Below are positions 1 to 5,859 of a stretch of DNA of 12,947 nt, one piece after another (within the stretch, counting starts at the first letter, position 1; each line of letters opens with the position of its first letter). The translations under genes and the position numbers were made by a program. The notes under the pieces were generated by a model. The model saw only the letters and a list, made by a program, of their open reading frames with translations, searched no databases and was not told the origin of the DNA. The stretch comes from DAXETY01 sp051155755 (lineage in GTDB: Bacteria > Desulfobacterota > Desulfobacteria > Desulfobacterales > SG8-13), in assembly GCA_051155755.1 (NCBI GenBank), contig DAXETY010000151.1, forward strand, positions 1 to 12,947, in the 5' to 3' direction.

Positions 1-8
1 GTGCGAGG

Positions 9-58
9 TGTCCCGGTCAACAAAAAAACCGAATTCGAGCGTTTCAAATTTTGAAAAT
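9..58 (+). repeat. 50-bp dispersed repeat, copy 1
   Basis: This 50-base segment matches 219-268 at 48 of 50 positions; the two differences are A/G in the GGTC(A/G)AC part and C/T in GAATT(C/T)GAG. It ends in the palindrome TTTCAAATTTTGAAA (7-bp arms around one T). A third, inverted copy of its right half lies at 298-329. The family is not recognised. A reading frame through it gives the same short peptide twice, which reflects the duplication and not a gene. Confidence 0.85.
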
Positions 59-218
59 TGGGAGCGATGCTGTTTTTTGAAAAAAAATTGGATGAATTCC
101 AGCTACAATTCCAAAAGAAAACCGCATGGAAGTGTAAACCGAATGGGAGATGTTGAGGTTCGACATCGTGTCCATCCATGGATGGGATCCATCACATATT
201 CGTGGATGGGCACTGATA

Positions 219-268
219 TGTCCCGGTCGACAAAAAAACCGAATTTGAGCGTTTCAAATTTTGAAAAT
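219..268 (+). repeat. 50-bp dispersed repeat, copy 2
   Basis: Second direct copy of the repeat at 9-58 (48/50 identical). Between the copies (59-218) I see no gene; that stretch holds a perfect 14-bp palindrome, CCATCCATGGATGG, at 172-185, and a further GTGGATGGGC at 202-211. The right part of this copy (238-269) is the left arm of the long hairpin with 298-329. Confidence 0.85.
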
Positions 269-329
269 AAAATCGACAGGATTCATTCAAACATTGATAT
301 TTTCAAAATTTGAAACGCTCAATTTCGGT
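238..329. repeat. Long inverted repeat / hairpin abutting the PHP gene stop
   Basis: Bases 238-269 and 298-329 are reverse complements at 31 of 32 positions, separated by a 28-base loop (270-297). The right arm's last base is the final base of the PHP gene's TAA stop on the minus strand, so the hairpin forms directly at the 3' end of that transcript. It could act as a bidirectional terminator or RNA-stability element, although it lacks the GC-rich stem plus U-tract of a typical intrinsic terminator. The direct copy at 9-58 suggests a mobile or dispersed origin (REP/MITE-like), which is inference. Confidence 0.8.
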
Positions 330-1270
330 TAGAAGTCGTAGTGGTACAGCCTGGCTTTGAGCCGCCGGCCAAAGCCGCCGTTGACGCCGCGCGCGAGCTT
401 TTCCCGCAGCCCCTTTGATTTGCTGTGGATCAGGGTGCAGCCGAAATGAAGATTTTTCTCCAGCAGGCTAGAGCAGTTTTGAAGACCGCACCGGATCTTG
501 GAACTGTTTGACGTGACCTTGCGGATCAGGTCGATTTCTTTGCCGATCACTTTCACACGGCGCATGCGAACCGCTTCCAGAAACGTCACGCGATCGGGGG
601 GGCAGTCGGCATACGAAACCACCGCACCCATGTGATTGACGCGGTGGCCGTCACTGCCGCCTGTAATCGCTTTGTTCAAATTGAATCCGAGCAGTGCGCA
701 CTTGAGGTTCTGTTTCTTCAAATTGCCCGAATTGATGACCTCCACGCCGTCTGCGCGGGCAAAAAGCTGTTGCTGGCGGTCTTCTGAAAAATATGGATTG
801 CAGATACCGGTGTAGACGGCGCAGTTTGGATGGGGAAAAATGACCAGGCACCGATAACCACGGGCCCGCTCGACGATCTCCTCCATGGCCAACAAAGTGG
901 CGCTCATTACATTGGGCCCCATGAAGGGCTGGATATCCTGTTCGTAAAATCGCTGCAAGCTATCGATATCGTAAAAATAAACTAGCACATGCGCGCCTTC
1001 CCGGGAAGTGATTTCGATACCCGGTATGCTCAAAATTTCCCTGTAACGGTCGAGTTCCAGTGCCCCGGCGATCTCGTTGTGATCGGTAACCGCAATGCCG
1101 ATGTTGAGTTGACCGGCGCGTTCGGCGATCTCGTCAATCGAATTGGTGCCGTCCGAATGGCAACTGTGAAAATGCAAATCCACAACCGTAAAATCCTGGG
1201 TCATGGCGGCGAGATCGGGTTTTTCGAATCGAATTCTCTGGATGTCCTGCGAATTGGTGTGCGTTGTCAA
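329..1270 (-). CDS. PHP-domain metal-dependent phosphoesterase
   Basis: A 313-residue protein with the PHP (polymerase and histidinol phosphatase) metal-site motifs in order: HFHS (H33, H35), TDHNE (D63, H64), PGIEIT (E86), H94, FPHP (H147) and GSDGH (D207, H209). Such proteins hydrolyse phosphoesters or nucleotides with bound metal ions; the substrate cannot be told from sequence. Residues from about 225 onward are basic and outside the core. The chosen start is TTG at 1268-1270, with AAAGGA six bases upstream; an internal ATG at 1204 lies before the first motif and is the alternative. No signal peptide or membrane segment is seen, so the protein is likely cytoplasmic. It is transcribed from a good promoter at 1349-1377 and diverges from the PerR-like gene. 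Family assignment is firm; physiological role is unknown. Confidence 0.88.
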   Translation of the reverse strand: MTTHTNSQDIQRIRFEKPDLAAMTQDFTVVDLHFHSCHSDGTNSIDEIAERAGQLNIGIAVTDHNEIAGALELDRYREILSIPGIEITSREGAHVLVYFYDIDSLQRFYEQDIQPFMGPNVMSATLLAMEEIVERARGYRCLVIFPHPNCAVYTGICNPYFSEDRQQQLFARADGVEVINSGNLKKQNLKCALLGFNLNKAITGGSDGHRVNHMGAVVSYADCPPDRVTFLEAVRMRRVKVIGKEIDLIRKVTSNSSKIRCGLQNCSSLLEKNLHFGCTLIHSKSKGLREKLARGVNGGFGRRLKARLYHYDF

Positions 1271-1348
1271 GACGTGTCCTTTCCATTCAGGTCAACATAC
1301 AGAATTCATTAGAAATCAGCTCAACTGGAAACGAAAAGACCGGCGATT

Positions 1349-1377
1349 ATTTTATCGTACCTTGCCTCAAAAGTCAA
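1349..1377 (-). promoter_or_regulatory. Sigma70-type promoter for the PHP gene
   Basis: Read on the minus strand: TTGACT (1377-1372), a 17-base spacer, then TAAAAT (1354-1349), about 80 bases upstream of the TTG start. The -35 hexamer lies within an inverted repeat at 1366-1384 (CTCAAAA, 5 bases, TTTTGAG), which may be an operator. Confidence 0.6.
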
Positions 1378-1512
1378 TTTTGAGTCGTCGGTCCAATTCC
1401 TCCCAGCAGCGGCACGAAGCCGGGAGATTCAACCCTGATGCTCATATCGCATGAAATTGTTTGCAAATTGTTTGTCAAACGTTATTTTCCCGGATGTAGC
1501 CAAGTCATTTTC

Positions 1513-1556
1513 TTGACGGGGAACGCGATTCTTGTTAATAGTAACGATTATCAACA
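1513..1556 (+). promoter_or_regulatory. perR promoter with overlapping candidate self-operator
   Basis: TTGACG (1513-1518), a 17-base spacer and TAATAG (1536-1541) form a plausible sigma70 promoter, placing the start of transcription about 35 bases before the gene. Overlapping the -10 is a 24-bp imperfect palindrome at 1533-1556, TGTTAATA-N8-TATCAACA (7 of 8 arm positions pair). Inside it, 1539-1553 matches the PerR-box consensus TTATAATNATTATAA at about 10 of 14 informative positions. A repressor bound here would block RNA polymerase, as expected for PerR/Fur autoregulation. Confidence 0.6.
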
Positions 1557-1581
1557 GAAATCTGATCAAACGATCCCAGAG

Positions 1582-2019
1582 ATGAACCGCGAAATTGGAA
1601 AAAACACGACCTACCGAATGACACGGCAGCGGGAAGTGATTCTCGAAGAGATTCGTCGTGCGAAAGTTCATCCAAGTGCAGACGAAGTTTACGAAATGGT
1701 CCGCAAGCGTTTGCCCCGTATCAGCCTCGGCACGGTCTATCGCAATCTCGAAGTGTTGTCGGAAGCCGGGGAAATTCAAAAGCTGGAACTTGGTGGCGAT
1801 ATCAAACGCTTCGACTGGGACCCTGCCAAACACTACCATATTCGCTGCTTGAATTGCGGGCGGGTGGACGACGCTCCGGTCGCTCCGCTCAATCGCATCG
1901 AAGACGAACTTTACGGCGCGACGGTTTACACCATCTTCGGTCACCGCCTGGTATTCGAAGGCCTCTGCCCGCAATGCACCCGCAAGGCCGAAGAAAAAGG
2001 AGAATTCCCTCAATTTTGA
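1582..2019 (+). CDS. Fur-family transcriptional regulator, PerR (peroxide-sensing) type
   Basis: A 145-residue Fur-superfamily repressor. An N-terminal winged helix (about residues 12-80, with TRQR and GTVYRNL) precedes a metal-binding dimerisation domain. The residues that mark PerR are present by comparison with Bacillus PerR: H30 in HPSADEVY, D78 in KRFD (Asp where Fur usually has Glu), H84 and H86 in HYH, and an Asp at 96/97. The structural zinc site is complete: C89/C92 and C129/C132. Known PerR proteins sense hydrogen peroxide by metal-catalysed oxidation of the His ligands and derepress detoxification genes. The frame is open from 1438, but ATG 1582 gives the usual family length and follows the promoter; its Shine-Dalgarno is weak. 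It converges with the unit ending at 2034, with only 14 bases between. An ordinary Fur or Zur remains possible, less likely given D78. Confidence 0.88.
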   Translation: MNREIGKNTTYRMTRQREVILEEIRRAKVHPSADEVYEMVRKRLPRISLGTVYRNLEVLSEAGEIQKLELGGDIKRFDWDPAKHYHIRCLNCGRVDDAPVAPLNRIEDELYGATVYTIFGHRLVFEGLCPQCTRKAEEKGEFPQF

Positions 2020-2033
2020 CGCGCTTGCGGTCG

Positions 2034-2324
2034 TCAGGACCGAAGTCTTCTTCGCGAAGCCTCCACAGTCTCGATCAGTTGTGACATTTTGCGCGGCGCC
2101 TTGGGCTGGAGCAGTCGCTCGAATATCTCCGGATCCAGGGTGTCCCGCAGGTAGCTCACCACATCGAAAGTTTCCCACCAGCAGTCGAGAATCTTCCAAC
2201 AAATGCCGCCTGCCGGGTCTGCATCCCGACAGTACCGAAAAGACACCTCTCCACCGAGTCGGGGGCATCGTCTGCGCAGGCAGTTTTCGGCCTGTATCAA
2301 TCGGGCTTTCTGATTTAACGGCAT
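2034..2324 (-). CDS. Small conserved-looking Cys/Trp-rich protein, function unknown
   Basis: A 96-residue protein I cannot assign. The first half is unusual: cysteines at 15, 20, 32, 42 and 47, within patterns CLRRRCPRLGG, FRYCR and GGICWKILDCWW, followed by a predicted amphipathic C-terminal part ending in an Arg-rich tail. The cysteines could bind a metal or cluster, but no standard finger spacing is evident. Its ATG lies inside the last codons of trpB2 (10-base overlap), so the two are probably translationally coupled. No signal peptide or membrane helix is visible. The coupling and the non-random composition argue that it is real and not a shadow frame. I have an unverified impression of similar small proteins in other sulfate reducers. 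Any role in tryptophan or PLP metabolism is only context-based. Confidence 0.6.
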   Translation of the reverse strand: MPLNQKARLIQAENCLRRRCPRLGGEVSFRYCRDADPAGGICWKILDCWWETFDVVSYLRDTLDPEIFERLLQPKAPRKMSQLIETVEASRRRLRS

Positions 2325-3691
2325 TTCAAATGTTCCGGTTTCGGATAGCTCTCCAGCAATTGGGTGAACTGAGCCATCTCTTCGTCACTGAGTTCGTAAT
2401 CCTGCAGCGCTCCGGCGAAATATTTATCGTAGGATCCGAGATCGATCAGTCCGTGTCCGCTCCAGTTGAACAGAATGACTTTTTCCCGGCCTTCCTCTCT
2501 GGCTTTGTGCGCCTCTTCCACAACCAGAGCCAGAGCATGATTGGTCTCCGGAGCTGCAATGATTCCCTCGGTTTTGGCGAAAAGAACGCCGGCCTCGAAA
2601 GCCGCAAGCTGATTGACGGATTTGGCCTCCAGGATCCCCTCGTCGACCAACTGGCTTACCGACGGGGCCATGCCGTGATATCGGAGCCCTCCGGCATGAA
2701 TCGGGGCCGGAACGAAGGTGTGGCCCAGGCTGTGCATCGGCATCAGGGGTGTGTATCCGGCGTTGTCGCCATGATCGTAAACAAAGGGGGCCCGCGTCAA
2801 AGTCGGACAGGCGGCGGGCTCCACCGGGTAAATCTCGATCTGTTTCCCGTGAATTTTGTCATAGACGAAGGGAAATGCAATTCCGGCAAAATTGCTGCCG
2901 CCGCCGGCGCAACCGATCACCACATCCGGGTAGTCATCGATTTTCTCCAGCTGTTTTTTGGCCTCGAGACCGATGATGGTCTGGTGCAGCATCACGTGGT
3001 TGAGCACACTGCCCAGTGAGTAGCGGGTCTTGCCGGAAGTGTCGCTGACAGCGGCTTCCACGGCTTCGCTGATGGCGATGCCCAGGCTGCCGGGTGTGTC
3101 CGGGTTCTTTTCCAGCACATCCCGTCCGGCCTTGGTTTCGGTGCTGGGACTGGCCACACAGTCGGCGCCCCAGGCCGCCATCATGGACTTGCGATACGGT
3201 TTCTGGTCGAAACTGACCCGGACCATGTACACCCTGCACTGCAAGCCGAACTGAGCACAGGCAAACGCCAGGGCACTGCCCCATTGACCGGCGCCGGTTT
3301 CGGTGGTCAGCCGTTCGATCCCGAAAATTTTATTGTAATATACCTGAGGGACGGCGGTATTGGGCTTATGACTGCCGGGCGGGCTGACGCCTTCGTATTT
3401 AAAATATATCCGGGCGGGGGTGTTGAGTGCTTTTTCCACAGATCGGGCGCGGACCAGTGGCGAAGGCCGCCAGATTCGATACACGTCCAGCACCGCCTCG
3501 GGAATGTCGATCCAACGCTCGCTGCTGACCTCCTGCTCGATGAGATTCATCGGAAACACCGGTGCCAGCTGTTCCGGTGCCACCGGATTGCCGTCCGGTC
3601 CAAGGGGCGGATTCATTTTTATGTCCGCCAGCACGTTGTACCACTGGCGCGGCATTTCCTCTTCGGTCAAAAACACCTTTTTGCTCTCCAT
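2315..3691 (-). CDS. TrpB2-type (TrpB-like) PLP-dependent tryptophan synthase beta chain
   Basis: A 458-residue fold-type II PLP enzyme. The Schiff-base lysine is K109 in GSHKPN, the catalytic Glu is E131 in ETGAGQWG, and the phosphate-binding loop is GCAGGGSNF at 260-268. The long N-terminal extension (about 75 residues before IWRPSPLV) and overall length match the TrpB2 branch and not the roughly 400-residue TrpB1 partner of TrpA. TrpB2 enzymes condense indole with L-serine to tryptophan, often without TrpA; a salvage or indole-scavenging role is proposed for some. No trpA or other trp gene is nearby, which agrees with an orphan TrpB2. The ATG has a strong AGGAGG four bases upstream, and a promoter candidate lies at 3782-3810. 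The 3' end overlaps the small Cys-rich gene. Family call is secure; in vivo substrate is not. Confidence 0.93.
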   Translation of the reverse strand: MESKKVFLTEEEMPRQWYNVLADIKMNPPLGPDGNPVAPEQLAPVFPMNLIEQEVSSERWIDIPEAVLDVYRIWRPSPLVRARSVEKALNTPARIYFKYEGVSPPGSHKPNTAVPQVYYNKIFGIERLTTETGAGQWGSALAFACAQFGLQCRVYMVRVSFDQKPYRKSMMAAWGADCVASPSTETKAGRDVLEKNPDTPGSLGIAISEAVEAAVSDTSGKTRYSLGSVLNHVMLHQTIIGLEAKKQLEKIDDYPDVVIGCAGGGSNFAGIAFPFVYDKIHGKQIEIYPVEPAACPTLTRAPFVYDHGDNAGYTPLMPMHSLGHTFVPAPIHAGGLRYHGMAPSVSQLVDEGILEAKSVNQLAAFEAGVLFAKTEGIIAAPETNHALALVVEEAHKAREEGREKVILFNWSGHGLIDLGSYDKYFAGALQDYELSDEEMAQFTQLLESYPKPEHLKCR

Positions 3692-3781
3692 GGGACCTCC
3701 TCAGAAATAGCAATGATCAGCTGCTCGGCAAACCTTGTTCAATTCCTTGAAAACAGGTCATCTTTTAGAGCGTCGGTTCCG

Positions 3782-3810
3782 CTTTTAGGCTGTATGGCAC
3801 CGGGAGTCAA
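3782..3810 (-). promoter_or_regulatory. Candidate sigma70-type promoter for trpB2
   Basis: On the minus strand: TTGACT (3810-3805), 17-base spacer, TAAAAG (3787-3782), giving a leader of roughly 80-90 bases before the ATG at 3691. It lies in the 146-base gap after the RHH gene, so trpB2 is likely transcribed separately from parA-RHH. No Trp-codon leader peptide was seen in the gap. Confidence 0.5.
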
Positions 3811-3837
3811 GGACAATTTAGGACGCCCGGGGCAGTC

Positions 3838-4131
3838 TCAGAGATTCTTCAATACGCGACTGTCCTGTTCCCTGTCCATGTCATCCAGGGCGAAGTTCAG
3901 GGCCGCTTCCACCAGGGCCGACTTGTTTTCGATGGAAACGCCGTTCAATTTTAACTGGTAAAATTTTCGGTTAAACCGCTCCAGCAGCGCTTTTGACAGG
4001 TAAAAACCGGCTTTTTTCTTATCCTTCCCGACCGTGTTGCTTTTTTTGCGCTCGGGCCCGGTGGCGCTGGTTACGGGATCGAATGAGACTTCCTCAAAAA
4101 AATCCATTTCTTGCTTCGATTTTTCAGCCAT
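3838..4131 (-). CDS. Small ribbon-helix-helix-like DNA-binding protein, ParA partner
   Basis: A 97-residue protein. Residues 1-38 are charged and probably disordered; residues 39-85 look like a ribbon-helix-helix fold: a basic strand (KKAGFYLS), a helix (LLERFNRKFYQL), then NKSALVEAALNFALDDM. It starts inside the last codons of parA (overlap ATGGCTGA, 8 bases), so the pair is translationally coupled. The order ParA then small RHH protein is that of type Ib partition systems (ParF-ParG, delta-omega), where the RHH protein binds centromere repeats, represses its own operon and stimulates ParA ATPase through a flexible N-terminal arm. The frame is open farther upstream to 4362, but that part is anti-coding to parA and is excluded. 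Function is inferred mostly from context and fold pattern. Confidence 0.72.
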   Translation of the reverse strand: MAEKSKQEMDFFEEVSFDPVTSATGPERKKSNTVGKDKKKAGFYLSKALLERFNRKFYQLKLNGVSIENKSALVEAALNFALDDMDREQDSRVLKNL

Positions 4132-4888
4132 CTTGATCCACCTTGGAAACCAGTTTGTGGTAATCGATTGTCCCGGTGGCACTGCCTCGATATTCGAATA
4201 TGGTCTTTCCCCGGGCCGGTGCTTCGGAGAGTCGGACATTATAACGGATCGGATCACAGATCTGTTTGCGAAACAGCCGGCGCAGCTGGCTGAGAATATC
4301 CAGACTGTGGCGTGTGCGCATGTCGAACATGGTCGGCAGGATATACCGCAACTGCAATTCAAGGTTGAGCCGCTGCGCTGACATCAAATATCCGAAAAAA
4401 GTTTTCAACCCTTCCAGGGCCGGGCCCTGCAGCGCCACCGGGCAAAGAATTTCGTTGACCGCCATGAGTATGTTCACGCTCAGCACATCCCAGCCCGGGG
4501 CGCAGTCGAAAATCAGATAATCGAGCCTGCCGTCCCGCGGAACCAGCAATTTGGACAGGACAGTCTGCCGGATCTCCCGCGGCTGTTCCCCGAGCCAGTG
4601 CTTGAGTTCGACCAGTTTGATACCGCCGGCCAGCAGCCAGAGATTATCCCGGCAGGGATATAGAATGTCCTTTTTGGCCACCGGGCGACCCTTTTCATCC
4701 CGGCCGGTAACAAATTCGTACAATCCCAAAGTGGGCTTGACGCCCAAAAATTTGGCCGCCTGGCCCTGGGTATCGCCGTCGACCAGCAGCACTCGATGCC
4801 CCCTGCGGGCCAAGCCGTAGGCCAGGTTCACTGCCGTCGTGGTTTTGCCGACACCGCCTTTTGCCATCGCCACCGCGATTTTGCGCAT
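4124..4888 (-). CDS. ParA/Soj-family partition ATPase (type Ib-like, no HTH)
   Basis: A 254-residue deviant Walker ATPase: KGGVGKTT at 10-17 (signature K10 and K15), Walker A' segment LLVDGDTQGQ at 34-43 and Walker B LIFDCAPG around 148. No N-terminal DNA-binding domain precedes the P-loop, so it belongs with the short type Ib or chromosomal Soj-like ParAs. These dimerise on ATP, bind DNA non-specifically and move plasmids, chromosomal origins or protein cargo along the nucleoid. Here it is coupled to an RHH-like partner and not to a full-length ParB, and no plasmid replication gene is visible; the flanking genes are chromosomal housekeeping types. The cargo is therefore unclear: an integrated plasmid remnant or an orphan positioning system are both possible. 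The ATG at 4886-4888 is preceded by a GGGG-rich ribosome-binding candidate. Confidence 0.9.
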   Translation of the reverse strand: MRKIAVAMAKGGVGKTTTAVNLAYGLARRGHRVLLVDGDTQGQAAKFLGVKPTLGLYEFVTGRDEKGRPVAKKDILYPCRDNLWLLAGGIKLVELKHWLGEQPREIRQTVLSKLLVPRDGRLDYLIFDCAPGWDVLSVNILMAVNEILCPVALQGPALEGLKTFFGYLMSAQRLNLELQLRYILPTMFDMRTRHSLDILSQLRRLFRKQICDPIRYNVRLSEAPARGKTIFEYRGSATGTIDYHKLVSKVDQDG

Positions 4889-4914
4889 CGCTATTCCCCG
4901 CCTGGATTGAACTG

Positions 4915-4980
4915 ATTATTCTATAGAAGTATTCTTCTGTTATAGTATAGAAATATACTTATTTACTTCTATTATTCTAT
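4915..4980. promoter_or_regulatory. AT-rich palindromic segment upstream of parA: candidate operator/centromere
   Basis: Within 66 AT-rich bases lie two inverted repeats whose centres are exactly 20 bp apart (two helical turns): AGAAG-TATT-CTTCT at 4925-4938 and AGTATA-GAAA-TATACT at 4944-4959. A 10-bp direct repeat, ATTATTCTAT, brackets them at 4915-4924 and 4971-4980. TATACT or TATAAC on the minus strand could serve as the parA -10. RHH partition proteins typically bind repeated short sites in just this position, which supports an autoregulatory and partition-site role, untested. Confidence 0.5.
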
Positions 4981-5011
4981 TCTACTGCTATTTGCAAGTC
5001 TAAAATACATC

Positions 5012-5056
5012 GGTTCGATTGGTTCCATTGGTTTGATTGGTTCGTTTGGTTCGCAG
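5012..5056 (+). repeat. 9-bp tandem repeat array (GGTTCGATT-type, five units)
   Basis: Five in-phase 9-mers: GGTTCGATT, GGTTCCATT, GGTTTGATT, GGTTCGTTT, GGTTCGCAG. Two more units in the opposite orientation, AATGGAACC and ATTGGAACC, sit at 5080-5097, so single strands could fold back (GGTTCCATT at 5021-5029 pairs fully with 5080-5088). The rest of the 4889-5328 gap contains the parA upstream segment and a possible promoter, and no gene I can support. Confidence 0.8.
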
Positions 5057-5131
5057 CTTTATGGATTTGCTTTTCAACAAATGGAACCATTGGAACCAAA
5101 TTCCGGCTGGCAGAAGGCATTGCATCCACTC

Positions 5132-5160
5132 TTGACAATTGATCGCCGACGACACATGAT
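5132..5160 (+). promoter_or_regulatory. Weak promoter candidate upstream of the 5329 gene
   Basis: TTGACA (5132-5137), 17-base spacer, CATGAT (5155-5160, four of six consensus bases). It would give a leader of about 160 bases, long for a simple promoter; the perfect -35 is the main support. Confidence 0.3.
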
Positions 5161-5328
5161 AATTGAAATTCCAATTGGTTATGACCTGATTCGAGCGTTG
5201 TTCGAAGTTGTCGATTCCTGGTTCCCGATGATCAGAGGATGCGGCAGGACAAATCAAAACGGCGCCATGCCATGCGCAAATTCGCCGATCAGTTATTCCA
5301 ACAGCGGCGGCCGGAAAGGAAACAGCCA

Positions 5329-5679
5329 ATGATGAACCTGGAAGAATTGAAACAAGATCGCGACGTGATCGACCAGATCAACTGGGAAATGACGCCGGAA
5401 GAGGCCGTGCGGCTGTACCTGGAATGGGGCAACAACTGGGCGCGCGGGGACGGATATGTGATCCGCTCCGTCGGTGACTACTGCCATTATTTTGTGGTAA
5501 ACTGCTGGTCGCGTCCGTTTTATATCTACCTGATCCGGCGTAATTCGGAAGAGGCCGTCGAGCTGGCCAAATTCGAATTGCCCCAGCAATTCGAAAAACC
5601 GGTTTGCGAATTGAAGGGGGTGTACCCGCTGGAGGGCGAGTTGAAAGACTGGCTGAAGAAAGAACTGAATGCCGGTTAG
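5329..5679 (+). CDS. Small conserved-looking acidic protein, function unknown
   Basis: A 116-residue soluble protein, rich in Glu, Trp and Tyr, with no signal peptide or membrane helix. Notable stretches are QINWEMTPEEAVRLYLEWGNNW near the N-terminus, YFVVNCW and YIYLIRRNSEEAVELAKFELP in the middle, and a C-terminal EGELKDWLKKEL helix. The alternating beta-type central part (FVVN, FYIYLIRR) between helices suggests one compact domain. I have a loose impression of a small protein family in Desulfovibrio and relatives (perhaps the DVU0772 family), but cannot confirm it. The start is ATG 5329, chosen because AAAGGA lies eight bases upstream; the frame is open to 5239, and ATG 5272 is an alternative without a good ribosome site. 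It diverges from parA and precedes yvcK by 180 bases. In that gap I see only a short TCCCG/CGGGA stem just after the stop. Confidence 0.72.
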   Translation: MMNLEELKQDRDVIDQINWEMTPEEAVRLYLEWGNNWARGDGYVIRSVGDYCHYFVVNCWSRPFYIYLIRRNSEEAVELAKFELPQQFEKPVCELKGVYPLEGELKDWLKKELNAG

Positions 5680-5859
5680 GTTGCATTCCCGAGAGTGCCG
5701 GGATAACGGCGTCGCTTTTCGAACCAGACCCGCGGAATATTCAGCGTCGCTGATCGCCGAAGGTCAATGCCCGCATCGGCAGCCCCTGGCGCTCGATCAT
5801 CTATACATGGTTCGTTGAGGTCCCTTGTCCAATGAACGCGGGGCAAGTGTTGGGGTATA

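Noticed and set aside
8..313. Open frame of 101 codons over the left-end repeats
   Set aside because: The same peptide occurs twice because the DNA repeat does; there is no ribosome site and the frame covers the hairpin arms.
1438..1581. N-terminal extension of the PerR-like protein
   Set aside because: It would run through the promoter and operator and add 48 residues absent from the family; ATG 1582 gives the normal length.
2081..3019. 312-codon plus-strand frame opposite trpB2
   Set aside because: It is antisense to a well-supported enzyme and shows no motif; long shadows are common in GC-rich coding DNA.
4132..4362. Upstream extension of the RHH-like gene
   Set aside because: It is out of frame inside parA and has a Cys-rich random composition; ATG 4129-4131 makes the usual overlap with parA.
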